A stretch of DNA of 64,000 nucleotides from Macrotis lagotis (lineage: Eukaryota > Chordata > Mammalia > Peramelemorphia > Peramelidae): assembly GCF_037893015.1 (NCBI RefSeq), contig NC_133658.1, positions 145,985,091 to 146,049,090 on the forward strand. The letters are read 5' to 3'. Both the position numbers and the translations under genes were made by a program. Position 1 is the first letter of the stretch. Each line of letters starts with the position of its first letter. Positions 44,477 through 55,304 of the stretch are shown piece after piece. Under the pieces are notes generated by a model. It saw only the letters and a list, made by a program, of their open reading frames with translations. It was not told the DNA's origin and searched no databases.

Positions 44477-45368
44477 ATATATTTGGAAATCTTTGCCTTC
44501 TGCGTTTAAGTATTGAGTGACCCTGTCACTATGTCTTTATGGTGGATTCTTTTTTTGTTTACTAAGACTTGATGTTACCAGCAGGTTCTGGATATGTCTG
44601 GGAAGAATATATATAAATTGGTCTTCTGTTCTCTTGGGTCTTTTTGTTGTTTTCTTGGGAGTTTGCAGTGCATTCCTGCATTTCATCGACAGTTCAATCT
44701 GGGGACCTGCAAGCTTCCAGAGCCCCCAAAGCCTGTTATAGTATTCCTTCCTAGTTTGAGTGTTGCAAGTTCTTAAACTCCATTTGGGTCTGAACAACAG
44801 TCCTGCGAGCTTATCTCTGTTTGAAAGCTACAGTAGACTGCTGCAGAACTCAGTCACTATTAACTATGTGGAAAGTTTTTCAGGTTATAACTGCAAATTC
44901 CCTTTTGGTCTGGGATTCACGCCCTTGCTATTTAGCTGCAGGTTGTAGACTGGGTTAGAGGCTAGAACTGAGACCCTGCTCCACTCTGCAGATCCATGCC
45001 ACATAGCTGATGCTTCTTCTGTTGTTCTTTTCTCAGGACATAACTTAGGGTCCCTTAATAGCTCCTCAACCTGGAAAGTTACTTCCAGGCATAGGTCCCT
45101 TGTTAGTCTGTCTTTTATCTATGGGTAGTGAACCATCTACAAAAAATTCTGTGTCCATGTGCCCCTAGCCATATCCTATCCTCAGTATCCAGAGACCTCT
45201 CTATCACTTTATGCTGACCTGAGCTGAAAATGTGAATCAATGTTTTTCCCCTGAATTTTTCCATCTGTCCTTGGTACAATACATTTTAAATCTCTTTGTG
45301 AAGAAATTGTGTTGGGGAGGTAAATTATTATTTTTCCTGCCCCTCCAATGTCTTGGTTTTGTTCCTGT

Positions 45369-45434
45369 TTTAAAAAAATCTTATTTCACTTGATATTTTT
45401 ATTTAAAAAAATCTTATTTCAATTGATATTGATA
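45369..45434. repeat. 33-bp tandem duplication
   Basis: TTTAAAAAAATCTTATTTCA at 45369 recurs at 45402 with period 33; copies differ at a few bases. Immediately outside the 5' end of the old L1. Confidence 0.75.
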
Positions 45435-45724
45435 ATTTGTTTAAAAATATCTCCCCTCTTACCCGGTGAGTTATTCTTTATAATAGATTCAAAAAAGAAA
45501 AAAGCAGTTCAGTAAAATGAACTGACATATGAACTGGATAGTGGGTGTGTGGGGGAAAGGGATACATTTTCTCTGAGACCCTGCTTGGTTATCATAATTA
45601 CAAAGAATTCAGTTTCTTTTATTGTTGTTCTTTCCATTTACAGTATTGTAGTAATTTGAAAAAGAAGTGATTTAGATCACATGATCTTTGAAGTCCCTTC
45701 TCCTTTTAAAGTTCTAATGAGAAA

Positions 45725-45980
45725 TTGTGGATTAATGAATTGAGTGCTGGAACTAAAGTCCTGAAACCCTGGATTTGAATTTCCCCCCTCTATCATTTAT
45801 TATGTCATGTCAGGCAAGCCAATTAACCTGTCTCAGTCTCAATTTCTTCACCTCTAAAATGGAGGTAATAACATCTTTAACTCTTACCTCATAAGATTGT
45901 TGTTAGTACCAAATCAGATAATGTGTGTAAAGTGCTTGGCAAACATCAAAGACCACATGTCAGTTATTATTATTGTCTCT
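45725..45980 (+). repeat. MIR/THER-type SINE
   Basis: GGATTTGAATTTCCCCCCTC, CAGGCAAGCCAATTAACC, CTCACCTCTAAAATGGAGG-type core, CATAAGATTGTTGTTAGTACC, GTGTAAAGTGCTTGGC. Nearly complete. Confidence 0.65.
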
Positions 45981-46161
45981 TCTAGCAGTTTTTGACTATG
46001 TTCCAGGTTGCTGACATTGCTGGGGTTCTGATCCCTGGATAAGAGGGAATTTGTGCTTAATGTTAATGTATATGAAACATCAAATAAAACATGAAACTGT
46101 TAGTACTTGTTGCTACTCTGTATTCCATAGAATTTCAAACTGTATATTGCATGAGTTGTTT

Positions 46162-47004
46162 AAAATGTTCCTTTAAGAGTAAAAATATCACTTGTACAAA
46201 AATATTCACAGCAGCCTTGTTTGTGGTGACAAAGAACTGGAAATTAAGTGAATTTCCTTCCTTTGGGGGAAGGCTTAACAAACTGTGGTATATGTATGTC
46301 ATGGAACACTATTGTTGTATTAGAAACCAGGAGGGACGGGATTTCAGGGAAGCCTGGAAGGATTTGCATGAACTGATGCTGAGTGAGAGGAGCAGAAGCA
46401 GAAAACACTGTACACCGCAACAGCAACATGGGGGTGATGATCAACCTTGATGGACTTGCTCATTCCATCAGTGCAACAATCAGGGACAATTTTGGGCTGC
46501 CTCTGATGCAGAATACCATCTGTATGCAGAGAAAGAATTGTGGAGTTTGAACAAAGACCAAAGACTATTGCCTTCAATTTTTTTGGGAAAAAAACCCAAC
46601 CCCCCCCCTTATCTCATTATTCAATTTTGCTATTTTTTATACTTTATTTTTCTTCCTTAAGGATATGATTTCTCTCTCATCACATTCAATTTAGATCAAT
46701 GTATATCATGGAAACAATGTAAAGACTAACAGGCTCCCTTTGTGGCGGGGGAGGGAAGCAAGAAGGGAAAAATTGTAAAACTCAAATAAAATCTTTCAAA
46801 AAAGAAATAAAATGGGGCAGCTAGGTGACGCAGTGGATAGAGCACAGGCCCTGGAGTCAGGAGTACCTGCATTTGAATACGACCTCAGACATTTAATAAT
46901 TACCTGTGTGACTTTGGGCAAGCCACTTACCCCCATTGCCTTGCAAAATAAAATAAATAAAATAAAATAAAATAAAATAAAATAAAATAAAATGTTCCTT
47001 TAAG
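46162..47004 (+). mobile_element. 5'-truncated L1 with 16-bp TSD and a SINE in its tail
   Basis: AAAATGTTCCTTTAAG at 46162-46177 and 46989-47004 is a perfect 16-bp target-site duplication. Inside, 46178-46812 is the L1 3' end (ACAAAAATATTCACAGCAGCC, GAACTGATGCTGAGTGAGAGG, CTCAAATAAAATCTTTC). A WSINE1/MAR1-like SINE follows at about 46813-46950, then an (AAAAT)n tail. The SINE probably landed in the L1's own A-rich tail. The small ORF at 46091-46450 is L1-derived plus flank. Confidence 0.88.
46813..46950 (+). repeat. WSINE1/MAR1-like SINE in L1 tail
   Basis: GGGGCAGCTAGGTGACGCAG, GCCCTGGAGTCAGGAGTACC, CATTTAATAATTACCTGTGTG, CCCATTGCCTTGC; one short internal deletion after TTACCT. Confidence 0.88.
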
Positions 47005-48280
47005 GACTGAGTACTCTGGTGTTTTGCCATTTACCTTTGGAACATCCTGTGACTTAAAATCAACAAAACAGACTTCTTAGGCTCAAAGTTGAGAACTTTT
47101 AAAGATCCAAAGGAAGTCAGTTCCACTGAACACACCTTTTATGACTTCAAAACTATCTGGTTACAAAAATAAGTTGAACCCCAATGAAAGTTAGTTGGAA
47201 GATAAAACCTGTGTGAGAAACTTTAATTTCTCCTTGGAGTGATTGACCAAAAGGTTGGTTTCCATCTGTGATTCCTGTGCTTTGAGGATATACGGATACT
47301 GGTCACCTGATATTTGGAGTCCAAATGAGCCTATCTCTCTGTGATCTTACTATTTTTACTAAGATTTGTAAGCAAAGGTAAGAAGAGGAAGTGAGTAAGG
47401 AAAAACTGAACTCTTCACTTCTCTACGACATCCCAATTACCACATTTCCTGCTATTGCTTTTTTTTCCCTGCTATCTCTTGAGGTGCTGGAGAATGAATG
47501 GTATGTAGACTATCTTTTGTGGACTATCTATTGTGAAACTGTTTTTGTTTTTTTTAAGAACTTTCTTTTCTCCCTAAAGCAAGTCACCAGGTATTTTGTG
47601 CATATTTCATGTGCAAAGGTCATTCCACTTCCCTCCATCAAGGCTTGAGCTGTCCTCAAAGACTCTGGGACTTTGTATTTCTTTTCAGTTTTAGAAAAGA
47701 AGCAGCTAACAGAAGGTGAAGACTAGGAAGCTAGTGATTTTCCCCACCTCATGGGGAATTTTTGAGGCTCTCTGGAGGAGAGGGAAGAATGCAAGGAGAG
47801 GAAAAGAGGAAGATGGAAATGCTTCCCAAGGACTTACTGAGTAGAAGTGGGACCATGGTGAGAGTGATATTTGCATTTTCCTTCTTCAGACTCACATTTC
47901 CACTAGATACCATGGCAGATAACTTCTAAATAGATAATCATGTAGGGTTTTTTCCTTTTGTTTGTTGTTATAGTGTTAAATCATGAGTTATCCTTTTGGA
48001 ACTCTGAGACAAAAGAGATATGAGAGACTACATGACACACACACACACACACACACATACACACACACCCTACCCCCTTGCTTTATTTCAGCTGAGTACA
48101 TGGGGCCCCTATTTCTGATTATCTCCTTTAAAAATTATGTTAAATTCTGCATTTGATAGATGTCATATGTCTCATAAAAAACTCTGGCTACTTTCTCCCC
48201 CCACCTTGCCACCCCAATTCAATGGCTTTCAAGGACATCTAAATGAACCAAGATCAATGATTGACTGATTCCAGAAACTT
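47005..48280. other. Unassigned, with (AC)n at 48035-48069
   Basis: No gene or known-repeat signature. Contains an (AC)n microsatellite interrupted once by CATAC. The 47391-47648 open frame has no recognisable domain and no splice or promoter context. Confidence 0.5.
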
Positions 48281-48283
48281 TTA

Positions 48284-48405
48284 GCTGGTTAAAGTATCAG
48301 AATTTGGCATTTTGACATAAGTAGGTTGAAGTTATATGTTTCCTAATTGAGTCAAAACAATGATTCTCTGAGTATCAACATCAATCAAGAAATAGGAAGC
48401 CATTA
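48284..48405. repeat. Local duplicated sequence X, copy 1
   Basis: TTTGGCATTTTGACATAAGT and following sequence (GTATCAACATCAATCAAG...) recur at 50686-50805 in the same orientation at roughly 80% identity by eye. Family unknown. Confidence 0.65.
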
Positions 48406-48900
48406 TAGAGAATGTATCCTCTTTGGAGTTCAAATGGAGGAGAAAATCCTTAGAGATGGTGAAAACTTCTTTTGTAAAGGACATTCTGTTCAGCGCATCA
48501 AAACTCAGAAGACTATGGGTCTGTTCACTCATATCCCTGGCCCCTCAAAAAAATGGAGCTGATAATCCACTGAGAGAAAACCAAGTAGATGAAGGATGAT
48601 ACTCCTAGATTGATGATATAGGAAGCTCATTAGATTAGAACTGTACATTTATCTTGGGCTCAGAATTCAGTGTGGGAAGAACAGTCTAGATTGTGTTTGG
48701 AAGACTGCATAATGTTTTCAGGGATCTCAAGCTGCTTTCTGACATAAAAATTCATATTTAATAATAGTAGTATTTTGTTTATGACTGTGGGTCACTGGTC
48801 TCCGAGAATATAAACTACACATAAACCAAAGATCAATGGAGGAGTGCAGGGGGAATATAAGCAGGTTAGAATATTACTGACTTTCTTATAAGATGTAAAG

Positions 48901-49055
48901 GAGGCAGCTAGGTAGCATAGTGGATAGAGCACTGGCCCTGGAGTCAGGAGGACCTGAATTCAAATCCAGCCTCAGACACTTAATAAATACCTAGTTGTGT
49001 GACTATGGGCAAGTCACTTAACCCTATTACCTTGCAAAAACAATAACAAAAAAAG
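48901..49055 (+). repeat. WSINE1/MAR1-like SINE
   Basis: GGCAGCTAGGTAGCATAGTGG, GCACTGGCCCTGGAGTCAGG, CTTAATAAATACCTAGTTG, CACTTAACCCTATTACCTTGC and an A-rich tail. Full length. Confidence 0.88.
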
Positions 49056-49117
49056 TGTGTAAAAATGTGATTGGAAAAGATAGGTTAGTCATATATACAT
49101 ATAAAATAGTAACGAAT

Positions 49118-49260
49118 TTTAGATCAGGAGTTCTTAACTTTTTTATATGTATTATAGACTTCTTTGGAAGCCTATGAACCCTCTCCTCAGATAATGTTTT
49201 TAAATGCATAAAATAAAATAAATAAAATTACAAACTACACTGAAATATAATTATGTATCC
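49118..49260 (+). repeat. Ancient mammalian repeat, family uncertain
   Basis: AGATCAGGAGTTCTTAACTT, GACTTCTTTGGAAGCCTATG, CCTCTCCTCAGATAATGTTTTTAAATGC. The order is familiar from widespread old mammalian repeats that begin 'caggggttcttaacc'. Confidence 0.4.
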
Positions 49261-49299
49261 ATGTGTATATGCATGTGTTATCTAAATCTGCACAGCCCT

Positions 49300-49372
49300 T
49301 AAGTGAAGTCTAATTTGACTCAGGTCTTCCTGACTCCAGGCCCATGCTCTATTTACTACACTGCCTTTATAA
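49300..49372 (-). repeat. MIR scrap
   Basis: TTGACTCAGGTCTTCCTGACTCCAGGCCCATGCTC, antisense head of a MIR/SINE. Confidence 0.5.
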
Positions 49373-49394
49373 AAAAAAAAAAAATTATAGGCCC

Positions 49395-49512
49395 TAGGTT
49401 AAGAAATCTTGCTTTACAAAAGGCCTCCAATGTTTTGGATAGATCTTTGGAAGATTTATGGAGGACATGGACAAGAATTACACAATATGAGAAACTCATG
49501 AAAGGATTGTGA
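49395..49512 (+). repeat. RTE-type LINE scrap
   Basis: Reads L-E-D-L-W-R-T-W-T-R-I-T-Q-Y-E-K at about 49446-49495, matching the RTE C-terminal pattern 'W.D.LRK..G.TWTRIAQDREKW'. Very short. Confidence 0.5.
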
Positions 49513-49989
49513 CCTAATGAGACCATGAATCCATCAATGTTTAATTATAAAGCAGCAGATAAATCTAAGTTTTAGCACATTAAGTTATAATATTCCATTA
49601 ATAGAACTTTTAAAAAGCTTCTTCAAGAACATTAATGCAATCAGTATAGATTTTAAAGGAGTCAGATTTGCCTTATTGAGCAAAGGCCCTCTGTGAGATC
49701 ATTGTCATATGAAAATTTTAAATGACTATTTTGGAATATGCTCATTCTGGATACTTCTTCAGGCTTTTCTGGATCTTATAAATTAATACTCTTAGACACC
49801 TGTGATCTAATAAATGTGATTATTCCCTTTAATGATGCAGATTATGGAAACATTAACTGCTATGTATTTAAATCTATGCTCTTTATCCTCTTGTATATTT
49901 GACTGGCACAAAAATAGCAAACATTTAACCAAGTCTCTTCACCCTCCATCATAGGTCCAGGCGAAAGCAGACCATCATGAATTGTACCT

Positions 49990-50150
49990 ATTATGGTAGT
50001 TGGTGCAGTAGAAAGAACATTGGGCTTGGAGTCAGGGAAAGCTGAGATCCAGTCTAGCAAGTTGCTTTACCTCTATTTGCCTCAGTTTCTTCAATTTTAA
50101 AATGGGAATAATAACACCAATCTGTAACATAGTAGGTGCAATTCTATTGC
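49990..50150 (+). repeat. MIR/THER-type SINE
   Basis: GTAGTTGGTGCAGTAGAAAG, GGGCTTGGAGTCAGG, CCTCAGTTTCTTCAATTTTAAAATGGG. Confidence 0.65.
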
Positions 50151-50523
50151 TGAATCTTTCCCTTCTTAACTAACTACTCCTCCCTCTGTGAGGGTTCTAA
50201 GCTTTTATACATAGTACCTCATATCTAAAGTCCAGTTTCCATCAGTTCCAGTATCCCACATCAAAAGAGCCCTCCCAGGATTTGTTTTCTTTCTACCTTC
50301 TGCCCTAATCTAAGCCTTTGGGCTTCTTAAGGGAGCTTAAATAAAACCTGTATTCTAGCTTTCTTCCTTGGTGGGTCTCAGGGATCAAGAGGGTGTTGAC
50401 CTTCAACTGTAATTTTTATTATTCACTATGGGTATAGTGCGAACCATTTAAAAAAACTTGAATATTATATTCCACACACCTTCCATTTTTTTTGGAGGGG
50501 GAGAGTATATACATAGACTTTAC

Positions 50524-51098
50524 TTTCTGATCAATTCAGTGACCAGTATCAGCAAAAGAGTGGTAGGATGGAGGAAGCTGTTTCTTAGTGGTTATTTAAA
50601 TAGGGATAGGGGACTCAACTTATGACTTCATTATTAAAAACTTGTACCTGTGATATCCCACAAATGATCTAGTCAGCTATTTAGGACTCCGGTTAAGGTC
50701 AGGGTTTGGCATTTTGACATAAGTAGGTTGGGATTATATGTTACTTAACTGAGTCCCACCATTAAAAAACAATCCTGCAAGTATCAACAACAATCGAGAG
50801 AATAGTAAGATATGCTCACTAAAGACATTACTTTATCATCAATTCTGTGGCCAGTATCTGCAAAGGGGTAGGTGATGGGAGTGGAAGAAGGTGTTTCTTT
50901 TCTTTCTTTCTTTTTTTTTAAGGTTTTTTTGCAAGGCAATGGGGTTCAGTGGCTTGCCCAAGGCCACACAGCTAGGTAATTAGCACTGTGCCACCTAACC
51001 GCCCCTCCGAAGAAGGTGTTTCTTAGTGGTTATTTATGTAGGGATAGGGACTCTACTAATGACTTCATTGTTTAAAAGCGCATACCTGGTGAAGAAAC
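50524..51098. repeat. Local tandem duplication with sequence X between the copies
   Basis: 50524-50651 and 50830-50899 plus 51025-51098 are diverged direct copies (CAATTCAGTGACCAGTATC versus CAATTCTGTGGCCAGTATC; TTTCTTAGTGGTTATTTA in both; GGGATAGGG; ATGACTTCATT). Copy 2 of X (50686-50805) lies between them. Only the second copy carries a SINE. Confidence 0.65.
50900..51008 (-). repeat. WSINE1/MAR1-like SINE with internal deletion and TSD
   Basis: Tail and TTGCAAGGCAATGGGG..AGCTAGGTAATTA joins directly to GCACTGTGCCACCTAACCGCCC, losing about 75 bp. Flanked by GAAGAAGGTGTTTCTT at 50884-50899 and 51009-51024 (perfect 16-bp duplication). Confidence 0.9.
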
Positions 51099-51879
51099 TC
51101 TCTTATCTTTTTGCAGGTTTGCTTTTTCTCCAGAGCTCTAAATGACTGACTAGGGCATTTGTCCATTCTCACAAGATCAGCCAGCATGCTTCCAAAGCAT
51201 GACTTGATCCTGAGATCTTCCTGCATTTAAGGCAGACTTTCTCTTCAGGACTGCAAGCCGCCTCTGGTTAGGTGTCTCTCAGTTAGCTCCACTTTAGAAA
51301 TGCTTGAGCAGGAGGACCCCTTGTTTTCAACAGGGGAAACAGGTCAGGGTGCCAGGACAATTAATGGTAGAGCCAAGACTGTGATCCGGTTCTGGTTCCC
51401 AACTTTGAGCTCCCTTTACTACATCAAAGAACACAGGTGATGAAGGAGAATTGGAGGGAATTTTTCTGTAAATCAAAGGGGATTATATACACATACATTT
51501 GGGTAACGTTACATTTCAGGGTATTCTTCTAGGGACAAGTTCCAAACCCCTTCTTCCTGAATCCCAAACCAACTTCCCCCCCAATCCCATAGGACCATTT
51601 CCCACAAGGAGATTTTCAACCAAACCAGGAAGCTAACTGGGAGACACCTAAAGAAAGATCGTCTACTCTCCGTCACGCAGGGAGCAATCCTTCGGTGGGA
51701 CAAGGCAGGGAAAGGATCCCACAGAGATCCCAATCCAGAAGGTAGAGTCAAGGAGCCCCGAGACACCGGGGTTGTCCCTCTGGCTAGCTCTCTCTAGAGA
51801 GCAGGGAGGAGAGTGGTGCACCGGAGGAGAGGTGTCAGGGAAGATTCCTGGGGCCACCCCATGCTGCCAGAACCCCAAA
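51099..51879. other. Unassigned sequence upstream of CpG island
   Basis: Moderate GC and no repeat recognised, so it may include distal promoter sequence. Small overlapping ORFs on both strands (51509-51878) have no recognisable domain. Confidence 0.45.
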
Positions 51880-52099
51880 GTCTTATGTCTGAGCTTTCAG
51901 CACCATCCCCGCACCCTCGCCAGCCCGGCAGCTCCCAAATTTTCGACTCCTCCCCCGCTGACATCTAGTCACTTAGCGCCTCCACCGCTTCCTGGGGTCC
52001 GGGCTCCCTGCACCCCCAAAGCGCTTTCTGCGGGTGCCGCCGGGTGCAGCTGGGGACTCGGACTTCCCCGCCCCGGGGCTCCCTGCCTCCCTCTCCCCC

Positions 52100-52280
52100 C
52101 GCCCCCCTAACGCGTCCCCCAGGCTTTGGCTGCGGCCGGAGCTGCTGCTGCTGCTGTGGAGCTGCTGGAGCCAGGAGGTGGAGCCGAGCCGCGGAGGCAG
52201 GGAAAGTTCAGGCAGCAGTGAGGACGGGGAGCCGCCGCCGCCCGAGCCTGGCTAGCAGCGACAGGAGATGCGGCCATGTG
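52100..52280 (+). other. Putative first exon (5' UTR plus start codon) of an unidentified gene
   Basis: The sequence looks like a mammalian first exon: a (GCT)5 run at 52141-52155, CCG repeats near 52231-52245, then two closely spaced ATGs. ATG 52268 (G at -3) has an in-frame upstream stop TAG at 52253-52255 and would read M-R-P-C before a possible donor GTCAGT at 52281. ATG 52276 (G at -3) would read M-W before the same donor. A weaker donor, CAG|GTGCTC, lies at 52496. Either the protein start is split by intron 1 or the whole exon is untranslated. The 5' boundary is a guess. No downstream exon was recognised up to 64000, implying a first intron longer than 11 kb. I do not recognise the gene from so few codons. 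Confidence 0.4.
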
Positions 52281-52428
52281 GTCAGTACCAGCCCCGGGGT
52301 GTGCCTCTCCGGGCTCGGCGTCCCCTGCCCCTTCTCCCTGGGCTCCCCACCCCCTCCGCCCGGGGCAGCCCCTTGGCGGATGGCGGGGCGCCCGGAGCTT
52401 TCTGCCCTCCGAGGCTCCCTGCGGGGCC

Positions 52429-52476
52429 GGCTCGGTGACCGGGGCTGGGGCCGGCTCGGTGACCGGGGCTGGGGCC
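52429..52476. repeat. 24-bp tandem duplication inside CpG island
   Basis: Two perfect head-to-tail copies of a 24-bp unit containing CTCGGTGACCGGGG, at 52429-52452 and 52453-52476, just downstream of the putative exon 1 donor. Perfect identity suggests a recent slippage or tandem duplication event. It is probably intronic. Confidence 0.85.
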
Positions 52477-52620
52477 GGGGGCGTGCATCACTCAGGTGCT
52501 CGGTCTGGGGGGACGCGGAGGAGAGACAGGACAAAGCTTAGGTTGTGGGGGTGGAGGGTGGGGAGCCAGTGACGGGGCCGGAGGAGGGTCAGTTGGGTGT
52601 ACTAATCCATCCGGTGGCCT

Positions 52621-54630
52621 TTTCCTGTTGAGTCGGTGTGCTAAAAAATCAAGGACAGCCCGGCTGTGGTGAAAAAGTAGCCTCCACACTTTGCCTTTGG
52701 AGGTAGGTGGGGCGAGTGGGGGGGGGGTTAGAGTGAGCCCACCTACCCTGTATCTTCTCCATCACTTCGCCTGTCCGGAGCCCCGGAGCCCACACGTACC
52801 AGGGAGCGCTGGAATCCGCGTGGGGGGTCGCTGCTGTCTTGGGGGGATGCCCAGAGGAAGGGCTTTTTTTGTGCAGTGAGTGAAAAGAAGCATTTCTCTT
52901 GGCATTGTCTTCTATGAAAGGGCGGTGAAAACCCGTTCCGAAGTTGTTTATGGCCCAAAGTACCTTCCTGCACCTGCATGCACTCCCCTCGTTGATTTGG
53001 AACTTAGGCTTTTTAGCGACATGCACGAAAGGAAGGATGGTAGACGACAAGTTTTTAACTGTACAGAATATGCCAAAACATGAAGACCTGACAGATAATC
53101 GGAAATGATGGCATAGCTGGTTCCAAACTCTGCTTTTTCTCCACCTTCAAAAACCCTGTAAAAATCAATGTTCCACGTCTGACGCCTGTTAATCTAGGTC
53201 TGAGGATAGTTCTGCGAGGGAACTCACTTGCCAGTTTATATGCTATGAATTCAAAGTTCATTCTGCTGCGTTTCTTGGATTGGCTTTTAAAGTTAGTACT
53301 AGTGTGTGTATTCGTGATGAACAAAGTGCTGTGCTTGTAACAGCATGTATTAATATCCTTTGTTTGGGGATTTCTCGTTGCTAATTGGAGATGGTGCAGA
53401 CTATCATCCTTGAAGATGAAAAGAGAAGGGAACAAGTTCAAGGCTAAGCATAAGAAGTGACTGTATAGGATTGCTACCATTGGATATGTGTGTGTGGTGC
53501 TGTCTCAGCTTAAATTCCTGGAAAGCAAGGGTTGTGTGTGATGTACTATTGACTATTTGTGGTTTAAAAAAATTCTCTTTCCATTGAGTTGCTACTGTAT
53601 ACAAGACAAACAGTGCATTGTTAAAATGCTTTAACAATCTCCTTAAAAATGTTACATTTCAATATGGAAATCTGTAAGCAGTTTGCAGAGGGATCAAAGC
53701 AGAATGAGTCCATTCTGGCCTAAGATTTCAGCTTTCGCTTTAGAACTCTTGGAACTCCAGCATCCGGTTTTTTAAAAGAGCTCCGTAATTTTTATGCACT
53801 TAACCCTTACTCTTCTTAGAGTATCTCTTATGTATGTCATTTGAGATATGTTACTTATTTGATGAAGCAATTTCAGCCTATATTATATGATGATGGGCCT
53901 GAAAATCCCTTCCAATTACACCTTTTAAGATTCTGATACATTTTGTGATAATTCTATTACATTCTACATTCTATTCTAGTCTATGGTTCTATGATGATTC
54001 TATTTCCTAATTTTTCCTAACTTTGTTTCTCAAATATTTGTTTAAAGAAATAATATATGATAATGACTAATCCATGTTTTTTCCTGTTATTCCTTATTAA
54101 AAAGCTTCTTAACATACTAAACAACAGGTCCACTCTATAACAGGAGATTGGCTAAGACTGTGAGATAAAATTACAAGGATTCCATCTTATACTAAAACAA
54201 TCCTACAAAAATTATAAAATAAAAGTTGAAACAATAACTTCACCACTAGGGGACCTCTCAGTACAATCTTTCTCTCCTCAGCAGTCATTAGTTACAAAAA
54301 ACTAATTTTTCAGGTAGTAAAGTATTAATCGTTTAGACGATTCTGTTTTTCATACCTAAATTTCAAACAAGGACATTCTTATTTGAAAAATACTATTAAA
54401 GACAAAAATAAGTTAAGTAGTCTTTAATTGCTAATTCTTTGTTCTTTTGAAATACCTTTGAATTAAGGGAACAAAATCTTCTGAAAAGGTATATTTATTT
54501 CAAGTGATATTTATTTAGAATAATAATTTTGCTCGAAGTATGATAAAATTCTCTTCACATATCTCTGTTGTGATCTCTTCACCCTCTCCCCCAGCCCCAG
54601 TTCCAGAATTGTGAAAGATAATGCATTTCA
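52621..54630. other. Putative first intron, repeat-poor
   Basis: GC content falls steadily from the island and no clear repeat is seen except a possible MIR scrap at 53870-53945 (GATGATGGGCCTGAAAATCCCTTCC). The ORFs at 52649-53637 have no recognisable domain. Repeat-poor sequence next to a promoter can hold regulatory elements, but none can be named. Confidence 0.45.
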
Positions 54631-54632
54631 TA

Positions 54633-54807
54633 GAACAATATTTGTGATAGTAGCAAATGGGAGACATATATGACAGCTGATATTTTTAAGGTGCTCAAGC
54701 TGCCAGGAGTTCCTGTTCTTTTCTCATTTTTAAGTAGTGTTAGGCAAATCATGTTATTGTAACATGAATTCTGCCTTAAAAAAATTCCTAATATACATTA
54801 TTGAAAG
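54633..54807. repeat. Local duplication Y, copy 1
   Basis: TTTGTGATAGTAGCAAATGG, CATATATGACAGCTGATATTTTTAAGG, TTCTTTTCTCATTTTTAAGTAG. Matches 56690-57083 once an L1 piece is removed from the latter. Confidence 0.75.
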
Positions 54808-55304
54808 GCATTCCTCTTGTTTGGGAGTTCTTGGTTATAACCGAAGTCTAATTTGAATACAATTCAAGTCAGGTTTTAGCATATTTATTGGAGTAATAAA
54901 ACACATGTCTAGTTGTGTTTTTATTTGTAGGATATAATTTGCTACATGTAGCGGGTGTATGTAAGGATACAAGACTCAAAATATTGCTACCTTGCAAACA
55001 AATATAGAAAAGAACATTATATTTTCAAAATATTCAGCTAAACTAAAGGGTAATCTGTAATGTACAACAAATAATATTTGAAAGAGTTAAGGATCACCAA
55101 TGGCCCTCATTCTTAAAACTGTCCAAAGTATTAGCTCTAGCTTTCTTGCCTTTATATAGTAGAAGCACAGTTCTATGATTTCAGAAAATTACAGGTCATG
55201 TAAACCTGATTGTTTGACAGACGAATCTTAAGCAGTGAGGAACAAAGGAATTAAAAAGTCAGTGCCCCCATGGCTCACATTTTAGCACTGCTAGTTTATG
55301 ATCT

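Larger units (their letters stand above)
36830..45360 (-). mobile_element. Old, nearly full-length L1 riddled with insertions
   Basis: Antisense L1 can be followed from its 3' side to its 5' UTR. ORF2 C-terminal text lies at 36860-37935 (AGAATGATTGAACTAATTTATAG, CATTTCTCTAACTATTTGTGATTTAGAG), central ORF2 at 38740-39285 and 40020-40560, inter-ORF/ORF1 text at 42100-42340 and 43345-43955 (TTGATTATAATATTTCTAGGAG), and 5' UTR at 44480-45360, ending near CTCCAATGTCTTGG. Removing the nested elements listed separately leaves about 5.5 kb. All frames are broken; it is the oldest layer of this region. Confidence 0.65.
51880..52620. promoter_or_regulatory. CpG island, probable promoter
   Basis: This is the only long GC-rich, CpG-dense stretch in an otherwise AT-rich window. 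It has many CG dinucleotides, G/C runs resembling GC boxes (for example near 52087-52110 and 52375-52395) and no clear TATA box. It also lacks the SINE and LINE debris that fills the flanks. CpG-island promoters of this kind usually drive housekeeping or developmental/neuronal genes from several dispersed start sites. Orientation is not proved; the possible exon and donor described separately favour the + strand. Divergent transcription on the - strand is possible. Confidence 0.75.

Noticed and set aside
46091-46450. 119-aa open frame starting MKLLVLVATLYSIEF, signal-peptide-like
   Set aside because: The hydrophobic start is host flank; from 46178 on it is L1 3' sequence. The 16-bp target-site duplication proves the junction is an insertion, not an exon.
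52044-52541. 165-aa open frame and overlapping frames on both strands
   Set aside because: Long frames in all phases are expected in a GC-rich CpG island. The protein is P/G/R/S-rich with no recognisable domain, and the frame ignores the likely exon structure.
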